Positions 8,055-15,461 are shown, numbered from the stretch's first letter. The stretch is DNA of 24,160 bases from Pseudomonadota bacterium (GCA_023430045.1 JAEZCF010000024.1:1-24160); one strand, 5' to 3'. Notes: a model not told the origin generated them from the letters alone. Made by a program: numbers and translations.

Positions 8055-9325
8055 TGCGCGGTGCTGGCGAACAACGACGCCTGGCGTGGCGGTGGAGCGA
8101 GCCGGACACGGAGCGCGGCAGGGTCATCCAGGGCACCGTGAGGATGATGGTCGGCCAGCTGTACGAAGGGCAGCAGCTTGCGCATCGGTGTGCGAAGGCG
8201 CGCTACATCCGCTATCCGCAGCCGCACGTGGCGGCGTGCCAGCACGATGCGTCTGACATTGCGGACGCCCAGCCCCGGCACGCGCAGCAACAGTTCCTTG
8301 GGCGCGGTATTGAGATCCACCGGGAACTGCTCCGGGTGACGCAGCGCCCAGGCCATCTTCGGATCGATGTCCAGGTCCAGCATGCCGCCCTGCGTGGCGC
8401 TGGTTATCTCATCTATTCCATAGCCATAGAAGCGAAGCAGCCAGTCCGCCTGGTAAAGCCGGTGCTCGCGCTGCAGCGGTGGCGCCTGCAGCGGCAGCTG
8501 TCGGCTGGCATCGGGAATGGGGCTGAAGGCCGAGTAATAGACGCGCCGCATGCGGTAATTGCCGTACAGATTGTCGGCCATGGACAGAATCTGCTGGTCG
8601 TTCGCACCGTCTGCGCCGATGATCATCTGCGTGCTCTGGCCAGCCGGCGCGAAGGCGGGCGGCTTCGCTTTACCCACACGCGATACCGGTGCAGCCAAGG
8701 GCATGCGGCGTGCTTCGCTGGCTTCCTCGATCCGCCAGCGCAGTTCGCCCATGGCGCCGCGGATCGAATGCAGGGTTTTCTCCGGAGCGAACGTGGCCAG
8801 CCCGGCTTCGGTAGGCAGTTCCACGTTGATGGACAGACGGTCGGCATGGCGTCCGGCAGCGGCAAGCAGTTCGGGTGATGCTTCCGGAATGGTCTTCAGA
8901 TGGATATAGCCGGCGAAGGCGTGTTCTTCGCGCAGCCGGCGCGCGACCTCGACCATGTGCTCCATGGTGTAATCCGCATTGCGGATGATGCCGCTGGAAA
9001 GGAACAGGCCTTCGATGTAATTACGCTTGTAGAAATCCAGCGTCAGTGCCACGACTTCGTCGACCCGGAAGCGAGCGCGCTGGACGTTGCTGGATACACG
9101 ATTCACGCAATACGCGCAGTCGTAGATACAGAAATTGGTAAGCAGGATTTTCAGCAGGGACACACAGCGGCCATCAGGCGTGTAGCTGTGGCAGATTCCC
9201 GGTCCGTCTGTACTGCCGATGCCACCGGAGCGACGGGAGTCGCGCTTGCCCGCGCCGCTCGAGGCGCAGGAAGCATCGTATTTTGCGGCATCGGCAAGGA
9301 TCGCCAGTTTGCGGATCGTGTCCAT
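8051..9325 (-). CDS. Putative DNA modification/repair radical SAM protein
   Basis: This 424-residue protein starts MDTIRKLAILADAAKYDASC, the typical opening of the radical SAM family found beside UDG-like genes (TIGR03916 type). The 4Fe-4S motif is CIYDCAYC (Cys66, Cys70, Cys73). Additional cysteines at 20, 45 and 54 might bind a second cluster or shape the pocket. The core continues with FLSSGIIRNADYTMEHMVEV and LSINVELPTE. Near residues 325-365, LNTAPKELLLRVPGLGVRNVRRI is a helix-hairpin-helix segment, which suggests nucleic-acid binding. The reaction is unknown. The gene overlaps the DUF4130-UdgX gene by four bases, so they form one operon and very probably one pathway. No ribosome site is obvious, but the family N-terminus supports this start. 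Confidence 0.9.
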   Translation of the reverse strand: MDTIRKLAILADAAKYDASCASSGAGKRDSRRSGGIGSTDGPGICHSYTPDGRCVSLLKILLTNFCIYDCAYCVNRVSSNVQRARFRVDEVVALTLDFYKRNYIEGLFLSSGIIRNADYTMEHMVEVARRLREEHAFAGYIHLKTIPEASPELLAAAGRHADRLSINVELPTEAGLATFAPEKTLHSIRGAMGELRWRIEEASEARRMPLAAPVSRVGKAKPPAFAPAGQSTQMIIGADGANDQQILSMADNLYGNYRMRRVYYSAFSPIPDASRQLPLQAPPLQREHRLYQADWLLRFYGYGIDEITSATQGGMLDLDIDPKMAWALRHPEQFPVDLNTAPKELLLRVPGLGVRNVRRIVLARRHVRLRIADVARLRTPMRKLLPFVQLADHHPHGALDDPAALRVRLAPPPRQASLFASTAQ

Positions 9326-9347
9326 GGACGCACGCTAGAGCACGACA

Positions 9348-9364
9348 GTCTCACGTCATGAGAC
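9348..9364. promoter_or_regulatory. Dyad-symmetric candidate operator before the radical SAM-UdgX operon
   Basis: GTCTCACGTCATGAGAC is a 17-base dyad with 14 of 16 paired positions symmetric. It lies 22 bases upstream of the radical SAM start codon, where a repressor could block transcription or early elongation. It does not match the LexA box described for Xanthomonas (a TTAGTAG-type core). The regulator is unknown and chance occurrence is possible. Confidence 0.35.
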
Positions 9365-9376
9365 GGCGCCCGGGCA

Positions 9377-9399
9377 GGCTGAAGAATTAAGTTTCAGCC
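9377..9399 (-). other. Stem-loop in the leader of the radical SAM operon
   Basis: GGCTGAA and TTCAGCC form a perfect 7-bp stem around a 9-base AT-rich loop, 52 bases before the radical SAM start. No U-tract follows, so it is not a convincing intrinsic terminator. It could be a leader hairpin or simply part of the intergenic spacer. Confidence 0.3.
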
Positions 9400-9419
9400 C
9401 GTGCCGCAATGCAATGTCG

Positions 9420-9441
9420 CCTGCCGCGTCGTGTCGGCAGG
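9420..9441 (-). terminator. Weak terminator-like hairpin after the VOC gene
   Basis: CCTGCCG and CGGCAGG form a perfect 7-bp GC-rich stem with an 8-base loop, 28 bases after the VOC stop codon. There is no U-run, so it could at most stabilise the 3' end or help Rho-dependent termination. Confidence 0.3.
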
Positions 9442-9469
9442 GTTCTACGCAAACGTCCTGGACCAGCGC

Positions 9470-9904
9470 CTATTCCTGGAACGTCACCGTCACCGAGTCC
9501 GCGCTGTAGCGCGCGGGTCCGTGGAACACCACCTCGATGTTGTTGCCATCCGGATCCAGCGCGAATGCGGCGTAATAGCCAGGATGGTAGGCGCGTTCGC
9601 CAGGCGCACCGTTGTCCTGGCCGCCGTTGTCCAGCGCCACCCGGTGGAAGGCATCCACGGTGGCCGGGTCACGTGCCTGGAATGCAAGGTGGTGGCGCCC
9701 TGTGAGCTGCCCCAGCGCAGCGTCGCTGTCGGCGCTGGAGACGAACAGTTCATCGGCCCAGAACCAGGTCTCCCCGGCGCCACCCAGCGGCACGCCCAGA
9801 ACTTCAAGTACTGCTGTGTAGAATCGCCGGCTCGCCGCAAGGTCATCGACCACCAGATGCAGATGGTCGATCAGGCGACCGCGATGCAGTTCCATGGTTT
9901 CCAT
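9470..9904 (-). CDS. VOC (glyoxalase/dioxygenase fold) family protein
   Basis: This 144-residue single VOC domain begins METMELHRGR. The opening strand is LIDHLHLVVDDLAASRRFYT, with candidate metal ligand His14 or His16. The central strand is GRHHLAFQARD, and the closing strand is ALDPDGNNIEVVFHGP with the usual glutamate ligand. Such proteins bind a divalent metal and act on small thiol or aromatic compounds; no substrate can be inferred. The frame is open to a GTG at 9943, but the ATG at 9904 has a GGAG ribosome site 5 bases before it. The gene follows gloA by 61 bases in the same direction and is probably co-transcribed with it. Sequence similarity to GloA appears low beyond the fold, so recent duplication is unlikely. 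Confidence 0.85.
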   Translation of the reverse strand: METMELHRGRLIDHLHLVVDDLAASRRFYTAVLEVLGVPLGGAGETWFWADELFVSSADSDAALGQLTGRHHLAFQARDPATVDAFHRVALDNGGQDNGAPGERAYHPGYYAAFALDPDGNNIEVVFHGPARYSADSVTVTFQE

Positions 9905-9965
9905 GCCAGCTCCATTGCAGAGGACGACGGCAGGATATCCCACCAGGCGTACGCTTCCCCCGGTT

Positions 9966-10493
9966 TCAGCCGAACGGCGTGTTGGAGATGATCTCGACCC
10001 AGTAGCCGTCCGGATCCTTGATGAAGGCCAGGTGCTTCATGCGGCCGTCGCTCAGGCGCTTCTGGAAGGTTACGCCGAGATCCTCGAAACGCTGGCAGGC
10101 CGCTTCGATGTCCGGCACCGAAACGCAGATGTGGCCGAAGCCGCGCGGGTCGCTGTTGCCGTCGTGGTACACCGCGCCGGCCTCGGCCTCAGTGCCGTGG
10201 TTGTGCGTCAGCTCCAGCACGCCGGGAATGCCAGCCATCCACAGGCGGCGCTCGCCGTCGTCTTCCGGCACGCGGCTGCCAGCCGGCAGCAGAGCGAGGA
10301 AATACAGGCTGAACCGTGCCTCGGCGAAGTCGCGCCTGTCGATCAGCTGGTAGCCGAGAACGCGCGTGTAGAAGTCCAGCGAGGCGCTGATTTCCTTCAC
10401 CCGCAGCATGGTGTGGTTGAACACGAAACCGGTGGTTTCGGCCGGTGGCTGGGCGGCCACGCCGGGAACGTTCCGCAGGGCGGGGAGGGTCAT
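9966..10493 (-). CDS. gloA: Lactoylglutathione lyase (glyoxalase I)
   Basis: This 175-residue enzyme converts the hemithioacetal of methylglyoxal and glutathione to S-lactoylglutathione, detoxifying methylglyoxal in the cytoplasm. Predicted metal ligands are His27 (FNHTMLRVKE), Glu94 (VLELTHNHGTE), His121 (GFGHICVSVPD) and Glu167 (DPDGYWVEI). The length, and the loop SRVPEDDGERRLWMAGIPG before the second ligand, match the longer eukaryote-like and Pseudomonas type, usually Zn-dependent, rather than the short Ni-dependent E. coli type. The start has AAGGA 7-8 bases upstream. It diverges from the PLP-enzyme gene through a compact double promoter. Confidence 0.95.
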   Translation of the reverse strand: MTLPALRNVPGVAAQPPAETTGFVFNHTMLRVKEISASLDFYTRVLGYQLIDRRDFAEARFSLYFLALLPAGSRVPEDDGERRLWMAGIPGVLELTHNHGTEAEAGAVYHDGNSDPRGFGHICVSVPDIEAACQRFEDLGVTFQKRLSDGRMKHLAFIKDPDGYWVEIISNTPFG

Positions 10494-10538
10494 GGGGATG
10501 TCCTTGGATTGCAGGGCCGATCATCGGCCGGATGCCTC

Positions 10539-10578
10539 ATTCTAGCGGCGGGCAGCGTATGGGGCGTCGGCGTAGAAT
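10539..10578. promoter_or_regulatory. Divergent promoter pair for gloA and the PLP-enzyme gene
   Basis: Two TAGAAT -10 boxes face outward: one on the minus strand at 10539-10544, reading toward gloA, and one on the plus strand at 10573-10578, reading toward the PLP enzyme. Only 28 bases separate them, so their -35 regions would overlap. Neither shows a good TTGACA match. The distances to the start codons are 45 and 40 bases. Confidence 0.5.
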
Positions 10579-10618
10579 GGGCGCACCGCACCGTTCCACT
10601 ACGGACAACGATTCCGCC

Positions 10619-11728
10619 ATGTCGCAGCGCGAATGGGTGGCCGCCGCCATCCGCAAGATCGAGGCCGATTTCAACCGTTCGGCCGATACCCACCTCATTC
10701 CGATGGGCCTGCCGGGGCATCCGGGCATCGACCTGTATTTCAAGGACGAATCCAGCCACCCCACCGGCAGCCTGAAACATCGCCTGGCCCGTTCGCTGTT
10801 CCTGTATGCGCTGGCCAATGGCTGGCTGCGCGAGGGACGGCCGGTGATCGAAGCGTCCAGTGGGTCCACCGCCGTGTCCGAGGCCTATTTCGCACGCCTG
10901 CTGGGACTGCCGTTCATCGCCGTGATACCGGCCAGCACCTCGCCGGAAAAGATTGCCGCCATCGAATTCCACGGCGGGCGCTGCCACCTGGTGCAGAGCG
11001 CATGCGGATTGAATGCGGCCTCGGAGCAGCTGGCGCAGGAAACCTGCGGCCATTTCATGGACCAGTTCACCTTCGCCGAGCGGGCCACCGACTGGCGTGC
11101 GAACAACAACATCGCCGAATCCATCTTCAAGCAGATGGCCGAGGAGCCGCATCCGGTGCCGGAATGGATCGTCTGCAGTCCCGGTACCGGCGGCACTGCC
11201 GCCACCCTGGGGCGTTATGTCAGCTACCGTCGGCATGACACCCGCATTCTCTGTGCGGACCCGGAAATCTCCGCGTTCTTCGACGGATACCGCGCAGCCG
11301 TGGCCGGACAGCCGTGGCGGAACATCACCTGCGAAGGTGGCTCACGCGTGGAGGGTATCGGGCGTCCGAAGGTGGAATCCAGCTTCATCCCGACCAGCGT
11401 GGATGCAATGGTGAAGGTTCCCGATGCGCTTTCGCTGGCGGGGATGCGGCATGTCAGCACCACCCTGGGGCGCCGCGTCGGCGGGTCCACGGGTACCAAC
11501 TTCGTCGGCGTGCTGCAGGCCGCGCAGTGGATGCGCGACGCCGGCCGCACCGGCAGCATCGTCACCATCCTGTGTGACAGCGGCGAGCGCTATGCGCACA
11601 GTTATTACGATCCGGCCTGGTATCAGGGCCGCGGTATCGATGTTGCCGGAGCCGACGGGGAACTGGCAACGGCGGTGCAGGGCGGTGGGCTGCCTGTACT
11701 GCCCATCTGCAGCCTGGAACCCATCTGA
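10619..11728 (+). CDS. PLP-dependent cysteine synthase-family enzyme, possibly a cysteine desulfhydrase (Cds1-like)
   Basis: This 369-residue protein has the fold-type II PLP architecture. The motif ESSHPTGSLKHRLA places the Schiff-base lysine at Lys53, EASSGSTAVSEAYFARLLG is the substrate/cofactor loop, and CSPGTGGTAATLGRY is the glycine-rich phosphate-binding loop. The C-terminal part contains GGSTGTNFVGVLQAA and TILCDSGERYAHSYYDPAWY. It is longer than CysK/CysM (about 300-320) and resembles the group that includes mycobacterial Cds1, which releases H2S from cysteine. Synthesis and breakdown cannot be told apart from sequence alone. The ATG at 10619 is chosen because it starts the conserved MSQREWVAAAIRKIEADF region; the frame is open further upstream, but that stretch covers the promoter. 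No strong ribosome site is seen. Confidence 0.85.
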   Translation: MSQREWVAAAIRKIEADFNRSADTHLIPMGLPGHPGIDLYFKDESSHPTGSLKHRLARSLFLYALANGWLREGRPVIEASSGSTAVSEAYFARLLGLPFIAVIPASTSPEKIAAIEFHGGRCHLVQSACGLNAASEQLAQETCGHFMDQFTFAERATDWRANNNIAESIFKQMAEEPHPVPEWIVCSPGTGGTAATLGRYVSYRRHDTRILCADPEISAFFDGYRAAVAGQPWRNITCEGGSRVEGIGRPKVESSFIPTSVDAMVKVPDALSLAGMRHVSTTLGRRVGGSTGTNFVGVLQAAQWMRDAGRTGSIVTILCDSGERYAHSYYDPAWYQGRGIDVAGADGELATAVQGGGLPVLPICSLEPI

Positions 11729-11734
11729 GCAGGC

Positions 11735-11770
11735 GCGCAGGCCGGCGCACGAGCCTGCCGCCGGCCGCGC
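11735..11770 (+). terminator. GC-rich stem-loop after the PLP-enzyme gene
   Basis: GGCCGGCG (11740-11747) pairs perfectly with CGCCGGCC (11759-11766). Outer GCGC arms extend the stem, with one bulged A. It begins 7 bases after the stop codon. No U-tract follows, so termination would be inefficient or Rho-assisted. Confidence 0.4.
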
Positions 11771-11849
11771 AGGGGGCCTTGTGACGGCGTCGCCGTGGCG
11801 CCATATCCTGGGTGATGCCACGTTGCGTGGCGCCTGATCCGGAGCCCGC

Positions 11850-13880
11850 ATGACCCCCGCCAATCCGCTGCTCGATTTTTCCGGCCTGCCCCGCTTCGAT
11901 GCGATACGCCCGGAACACGTGGGGCCTGCGCTGGATGTGCTGCTGGCCGATGCCGAAGCCGCCGTGGCCGCAGCGGAAGCTGTCCAGCCGGTGCGCTGGG
12001 AAACCTTCGTTGCACCGCTCGACGATGCCACTGAGCGCCTGTGGCGTGCGTGGGGCGTGGTCGGCCACCTGCAGGCGGTGGTGAACACGCCGGAACTGCG
12101 CGACGTCTACAACGAGAACCTTCCGCGCATCACCCGTTTCGGCAGCGCGCTCAGCCAGAACCTGGCGCTGTTCCGTCAATACCAGGCCCTGGCGGCCAGC
12201 GAGCAGGCGCAGGCATTCGACCCGGCGCGACGCAAGGTACTCGACAATACGCTGCGTGATTTCCGGCTCGGCGGCGCGGAACTGGCGCCGGAACAGCAAC
12301 AGCGTTTCAGCGCGATCAAGGAAGAACTATCGGCGCTATCGGCGAAATTTTCCCAGAACGTGCTGGATGCCACCGACGCCTGGTCGCTGGTCATCGACGA
12401 TGAATCCCGGCTGGCAGGGCTGCCGGAGGATGTACGTGACGCCGCCCGTGCCGCTGCCGCGAAGGACGGGAGTCCCGGCTGGAAGCTGACCTTGCAGATG
12501 CCGTGCTACCTGCCGGTGCAGACGTATGCCGACGACCGCAGTCTGCGCGAGACCCTGTATCGCGCCAGCGCACAGCGGGCGTCCGAATTCGGCGATGCGG
12601 CGCTGGACAACACCGGCAACATCGACCGCATTCTCGCCCTGCGCGCCGAGCTGGCCGGGCTGCTGGGGTTCGACAGCTATGCCAGCTGTTCCATTGCCAC
12701 CAAGATGGCGCAGGACCCTGCCGAAGTACTGTCCTTCCTGCGTGACCTGGCCGCACGTGCCAGGCCCTTCGCGGCCAGCGACCGTGCCGCGCTGGAGGAA
12801 TTCGCGCGCGGGCAACTGGGCCTGGATGCGCTGGAGGCATGGGACCTGGCCTACGCTGCGGACAAGCTGAAGCAGGCGCGTTACAGCTATTCCGAGCAGG
12901 AAGTGAAGCAGTATTTCAGCGAGCCAAAGGTGCTCGGCGGACTGTTCTCGGTGATCGAGCAGCTGTACGGACTGCATGTCCAGCCGGACGCCGCGCCGGT
13001 ATGGCACCCGGACGTACGGTTCTTCCGGCTGGTGGATGGCGCGGGAACGCTGGTCGGCCAGTTCTACCTGGACCTGTATGCCCGCGAAGGCAAGCGTGGC
13101 GGCGCGTGGATGGACGATTGCCGCAACCGCCGCGAGCGCTCCGATGGCAGCCTGCAGACGCCGCTGGTGTACCTGGTATGCAATTTCGGCCGCGGCAGCG
13201 ACGGCCGACCGGCGACCTTCAGCCACAACGAAGTCACCACGCTGTTCCACGAAATGGGCCATGGCCTGCACCAGTTGCTGACGCGCATCGGCGAACTGGG
13301 CGTGGCGGGCATCAACGGCGTGGAGTGGGACGCGGTGGAGCTGCCCAGCCAGTTCATGGAGAATTTCTGCTGGGAATGGGAGCACCTGCAGGCAATGACC
13401 GCACATGTGGAAAGTGGCCTTCCGCTGCCCCGCGCGCTGTACGAAAAGATGCTGGCCGCGCGCAATTTCCAGAGCGGCATGACAACCGTGCGGCAGCTGG
13501 AGTTCGGTCTGTTCGACATGCTGCTGCACAACCAGTTCGATGCCACCCAGGATACGGTGCTGGCGCTGCTGGACCGCGTGCGTGACGAAGTGGCGGTGAA
13601 CCGTCCGCCGACGTGGAATCGCTTCCCGCATCAGTTCAGCCATATATTCGCTGGCGGCTATGCGGCCGGTTACTACAGTTACAAGTGGGCCGAAGTGCTG
13701 AGCGCCGATGCGTATGCAGCGTTCGAGGAGACCCCGGACGCACTGGCCGAAACCGGTGCACGTTTCCGCGATGAAATCCTCGGGCGTGGTGGCAGCCGCA
13801 GTGCTGCCGACAATTTCCAGGCTTTCCGTGGCCGCCCGCCGAGCATCGACGCGCTGCTGCGCCACTCCGGCATGGCCTGA
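11850..13880 (+). CDS. prlC: Oligopeptidase A (M3 family zinc metallopeptidase)
   Basis: This 676-residue cytoplasmic peptidase degrades short peptides, including cleaved signal peptides. The zinc site is the HEMGH motif (His467, Glu468, His471) in SHNEVTTLFHEMGHGLHQLL. The third ligand is probably Glu497 in GVEWDAVELPSQFMENF. Further family motifs are the Gly/Tyr-rich FAGGYAAGYYSYKWAEVLSADA, lining the substrate cleft, and the C-terminal GRPPSIDALLRHSGM. No signal peptide is present. The length is close to E. coli OpdA (680). GGAG lies 6 bases before the ATG. An inverted repeat follows directly after the stop and separates it from a convergent SDR gene. Confidence 0.97.
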   Translation: MTPANPLLDFSGLPRFDAIRPEHVGPALDVLLADAEAAVAAAEAVQPVRWETFVAPLDDATERLWRAWGVVGHLQAVVNTPELRDVYNENLPRITRFGSALSQNLALFRQYQALAASEQAQAFDPARRKVLDNTLRDFRLGGAELAPEQQQRFSAIKEELSALSAKFSQNVLDATDAWSLVIDDESRLAGLPEDVRDAARAAAAKDGSPGWKLTLQMPCYLPVQTYADDRSLRETLYRASAQRASEFGDAALDNTGNIDRILALRAELAGLLGFDSYASCSIATKMAQDPAEVLSFLRDLAARARPFAASDRAALEEFARGQLGLDALEAWDLAYAADKLKQARYSYSEQEVKQYFSEPKVLGGLFSVIEQLYGLHVQPDAAPVWHPDVRFFRLVDGAGTLVGQFYLDLYAREGKRGGAWMDDCRNRRERSDGSLQTPLVYLVCNFGRGSDGRPATFSHNEVTTLFHEMGHGLHQLLTRIGELGVAGINGVEWDAVELPSQFMENFCWEWEHLQAMTAHVESGLPLPRALYEKMLAARNFQSGMTTVRQLEFGLFDMLLHNQFDATQDTVLALLDRVRDEVAVNRPPTWNRFPHQFSHIFAGGYAAGYYSYKWAEVLSADAYAAFEETPDALAETGARFRDEILGRGGSRSAADNFQAFRGRPPSIDALLRHSGMA

Positions 13881-13883
13881 AAG

Positions 13884-13940
13884 AAGGGGGACGGAGGGCG
13901 TTGAATCTCCGGCCGAAAATTCAGCGCCCGCGGTCCGCTA
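13884..13940. repeat. GGGGACGGAGG inverted-repeat element, copy B (degenerate)
   Basis: It starts with AAGGGGGACGGAGG three bases after the prlC stop. The left arm, 13889-13906, and the right arm, 13919-13936, pair at 15 of 18 positions across a 12-base loop. The right arm has diverged from the CCTCCGTCCCC seen in copies A and C. A T-run follows at 13941-13945, so it may end prlC transcription. Confidence 0.7.
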
Positions 13941-13944
13941 TTTT

Positions 13945-14748
13945 TCAGTCGGCGTAGATCATCCTGCGGGTCATGCCGCCGTCGATGATGATCTCCTGGC
14001 CGGTGATGAAACCGGATAGGTCGGACAGCAGGTGTACGGCCAGCGCACCGATGTCCTCCGGCATGCCGACCCGACCGGCGGGGTGCTGTGCATGATCGTT
14101 CCTGGAAAGCTTCGGCGTGCGTCGGCGGGTGGGTGCCTGCCACGCGCCGGTGGCGATCCAGCCGGGGCTGATGCAGTTCACCCGCACGGCCGGTCCGGCA
14201 CTGATCGCCAGTGCGTGGGTGAAGGCGACCAGGCCGCCTTTTGCCGCTGCATACGCTTCGCTGTGCGCCTCGGACTGGTGCGCGCGCGTAGACGCGATGT
14301 TGACGATCGCACCACCGCCATCGCGTGCAAGCATCGGCAGGGCATGCTTGCTGCACAGGAACGCGCCATGCAGTGTGGACAGGCGACGCTGCCATTCGCT
14401 GAAGTCCATGTCCTGCAGTTGCGTGCCATGCGCGCCGGCGATGCCGGCGTTGTTCACCAGGCCGTCGATGTGGCCGAAGCGTTCCGCGGCGGCGGAGACG
14501 AAGGCCCGCACGCTGCGCTCGCTGGCGATGTCCAGCCGTCGGAAGGCGGCGTCGTTGCCGCGTTGCCATTCGTCGAGGCAGGCCTTGCCGGCATCCACGT
14601 CCAGGTCGCCGATCATCACCTGGCCGCCTGCGCCGAGTACGGCCTGCGCGATGCCGCGACCGATCCCGTTCGCACCGCCGGTGACCAGCACGACCTTGCC
14701 GGTCAGGGGCGCGGCCGGCCAGTTGGCGATGCCTGGCACGATGCTCAT
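13945..14748 (-). CDS. SDR family NAD(P)-dependent oxidoreductase
   Basis: This 267-residue classical short-chain dehydrogenase has the nucleotide-binding motif TGGANGIG (residues 23-30), an acidic residue after the second strand (GDLDVD, suggesting NAD preference), LVNNAG (98-102), Ser153 and the catalytic YAAAK (Tyr166, Lys170), followed by SPGWIATG. The C-terminal GFITGQEIIIDGGMTRRMIY is the usual ending. The substrate is unknown; sugar, polyol or acyl alcohols are all possible. The start at 14748 forms an ATGA overlap with the DUF1415 stop. An upstream in-frame GTG at 14778 is less likely. The two genes form an operon. Confidence 0.92.
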   Translation of the reverse strand: MSIVPGIANWPAAPLTGKVVLVTGGANGIGRGIAQAVLGAGGQVMIGDLDVDAGKACLDEWQRGNDAAFRRLDIASERSVRAFVSAAAERFGHIDGLVNNAGIAGAHGTQLQDMDFSEWQRRLSTLHGAFLCSKHALPMLARDGGGAIVNIASTRAHQSEAHSEAYAAAKGGLVAFTHALAISAGPAVRVNCISPGWIATGAWQAPTRRRTPKLSRNDHAQHPAGRVGMPEDIGALAVHLLSDLSGFITGQEIIIDGGMTRRMIYAD

Positions 14749-15326
14749 GACAGGTCTTCTCCGCGCAGGCGCCGCCACCAGCCGTCCACGCCGATGCGAT
14801 CCAGCGTCTGTATGTTGCGCTCGACGATCACGTCCGGATCCGGGAAGGCATCCACCGCACGCGCCACGCTGTCTTCGCGCAGCAGATGCAGTGTGGGATA
14901 CGGCGCACGGTTGGTGTAGTTGCTGGCATCATCGGCAGCCACGCCGTCGAACTGGTAATCCGGGTGGAAGCTGGCGACCTGCAGGATCCCCTGCAGGTCA
15001 AGCGCGTCTACGGCGGCGTCGGCGTTGTCGAGGAAGTCGTTGTAGTCGAGGAAATCCGTGAGCACCTGCGGATGGACGATCAGCGTGGTGTCGATCTGCT
15101 CGGCGGGCGTGTCGCGCAGCAGCACCAGTTCCTCGGCCAGCTGCTCGACCAGCGCCTCGGGCGTCGTCGCGTCGCTGAGCACGAAGCGCACCTGGTCCTT
15201 CACATATACCGCCTTGGCGAACGGGCACAGGTTCAGGCCGATGACGATGCGCTCCAGCCAGAGGCGGGTGGCGGCGATGGGGTCTTCGGCCGGGGGAGAA
15301 TCGGTGGGCACGGTGGTAACGGTCAT
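14745..15326 (-). CDS. DUF1415 domain-containing protein
   Basis: This protein of about 193 residues belongs to a conserved proteobacterial family without known function. Recognisable features are TRLWLERIVIGLNLCPFAKAV near the N-terminus, with the conserved NLCPFA cysteine, then TTLIVHPQVLTDFLDYNDFLD, ASFHPDYQFDG and NRAPYPTLHLLREDSV. The NLCPFA and HPDYQF motifs are the family hallmark. The ATG at 15326 is preferred over an in-frame GTG at 15335; neither has a clear ribosome site. It overlaps the SDR gene by four bases. No signal peptide or membrane segment is present, so it is probably cytoplasmic. Confidence 0.88.
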   Translation of the reverse strand: MTVTTVPTDSPPAEDPIAATRLWLERIVIGLNLCPFAKAVYVKDQVRFVLSDATTPEALVEQLAEELVLLRDTPAEQIDTTLIVHPQVLTDFLDYNDFLDNADAAVDALDLQGILQVASFHPDYQFDGVAADDASNYTNRAPYPTLHLLREDSVARAVDAFPDPDVIVERNIQTLDRIGVDGWWRRLRGEDLS

Positions 15327-15399
15327 GGCGGGCACGGTGGCTGGCAGGGGCAGGCCATCATTGTAGGCGCTGCGTCAGTGCAGCCACGTCCCGATGTCC

Positions 15400-15422
15400 G
15401 TAGAGCCGATCCATGATCGGCT
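15400..15422 (+). repeat. SMAG/REP-type hairpin with GTAG head
   Basis: A GTAG tetranucleotide (15400-15403) is followed at once by AGCCGATC, the loop CAT and GATCGGCT, a perfect 8-bp stem. This head-plus-hairpin layout is that of the SMAG repeats of Stenotrophomonas maltophilia, REP elements linked to RAYT transposases. None of those transposases is in the window. Confidence 0.7.
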
Positions 15423-15435
15423 TCGGCAGGCATCC

Positions 15436-15456
15436 AGCCGGCCCTGGGCCGGCTCC
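15436..15456 (-). repeat. Second REP-type hairpin, GGAG head on minus strand; possible yajQ terminator
   Basis: AGCCGGCCC and GGGCCGGCT (15436-15444 and 15446-15454) form a 9-bp stem. Read on the minus strand the stem is headed by GGAG (15456-15453), the other known head of RAYT-linked REPs. It faces the GTAG element 13 bases away in opposite orientation, like a paired REP unit. It starts 5 bases after the yajQ stop, so it could also stabilise or end that transcript. Confidence 0.5.
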
Positions 15457-15461
15457 GTCGC

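Noticed and set aside
9348..9364. LexA/SOS box for the repair operon
   Set aside because: The dyad GTCTCA-TGAGAC does not resemble either the Xanthomonas or the E. coli LexA consensus, so it is kept only as an operator of unknown type.
9470..10493. Recent tandem duplication of gloA giving the VOC gene
   Set aside because: The two proteins share only the general fold. The loop lengths and motifs around the metal ligands differ strongly, so the pair is at most an ancient or coincidental association.
12336..13865. 509-codon minus-strand open frame inside prlC
   Set aside because: It is a shadow of the M3 peptidase gene, with no motifs and no ribosome site.
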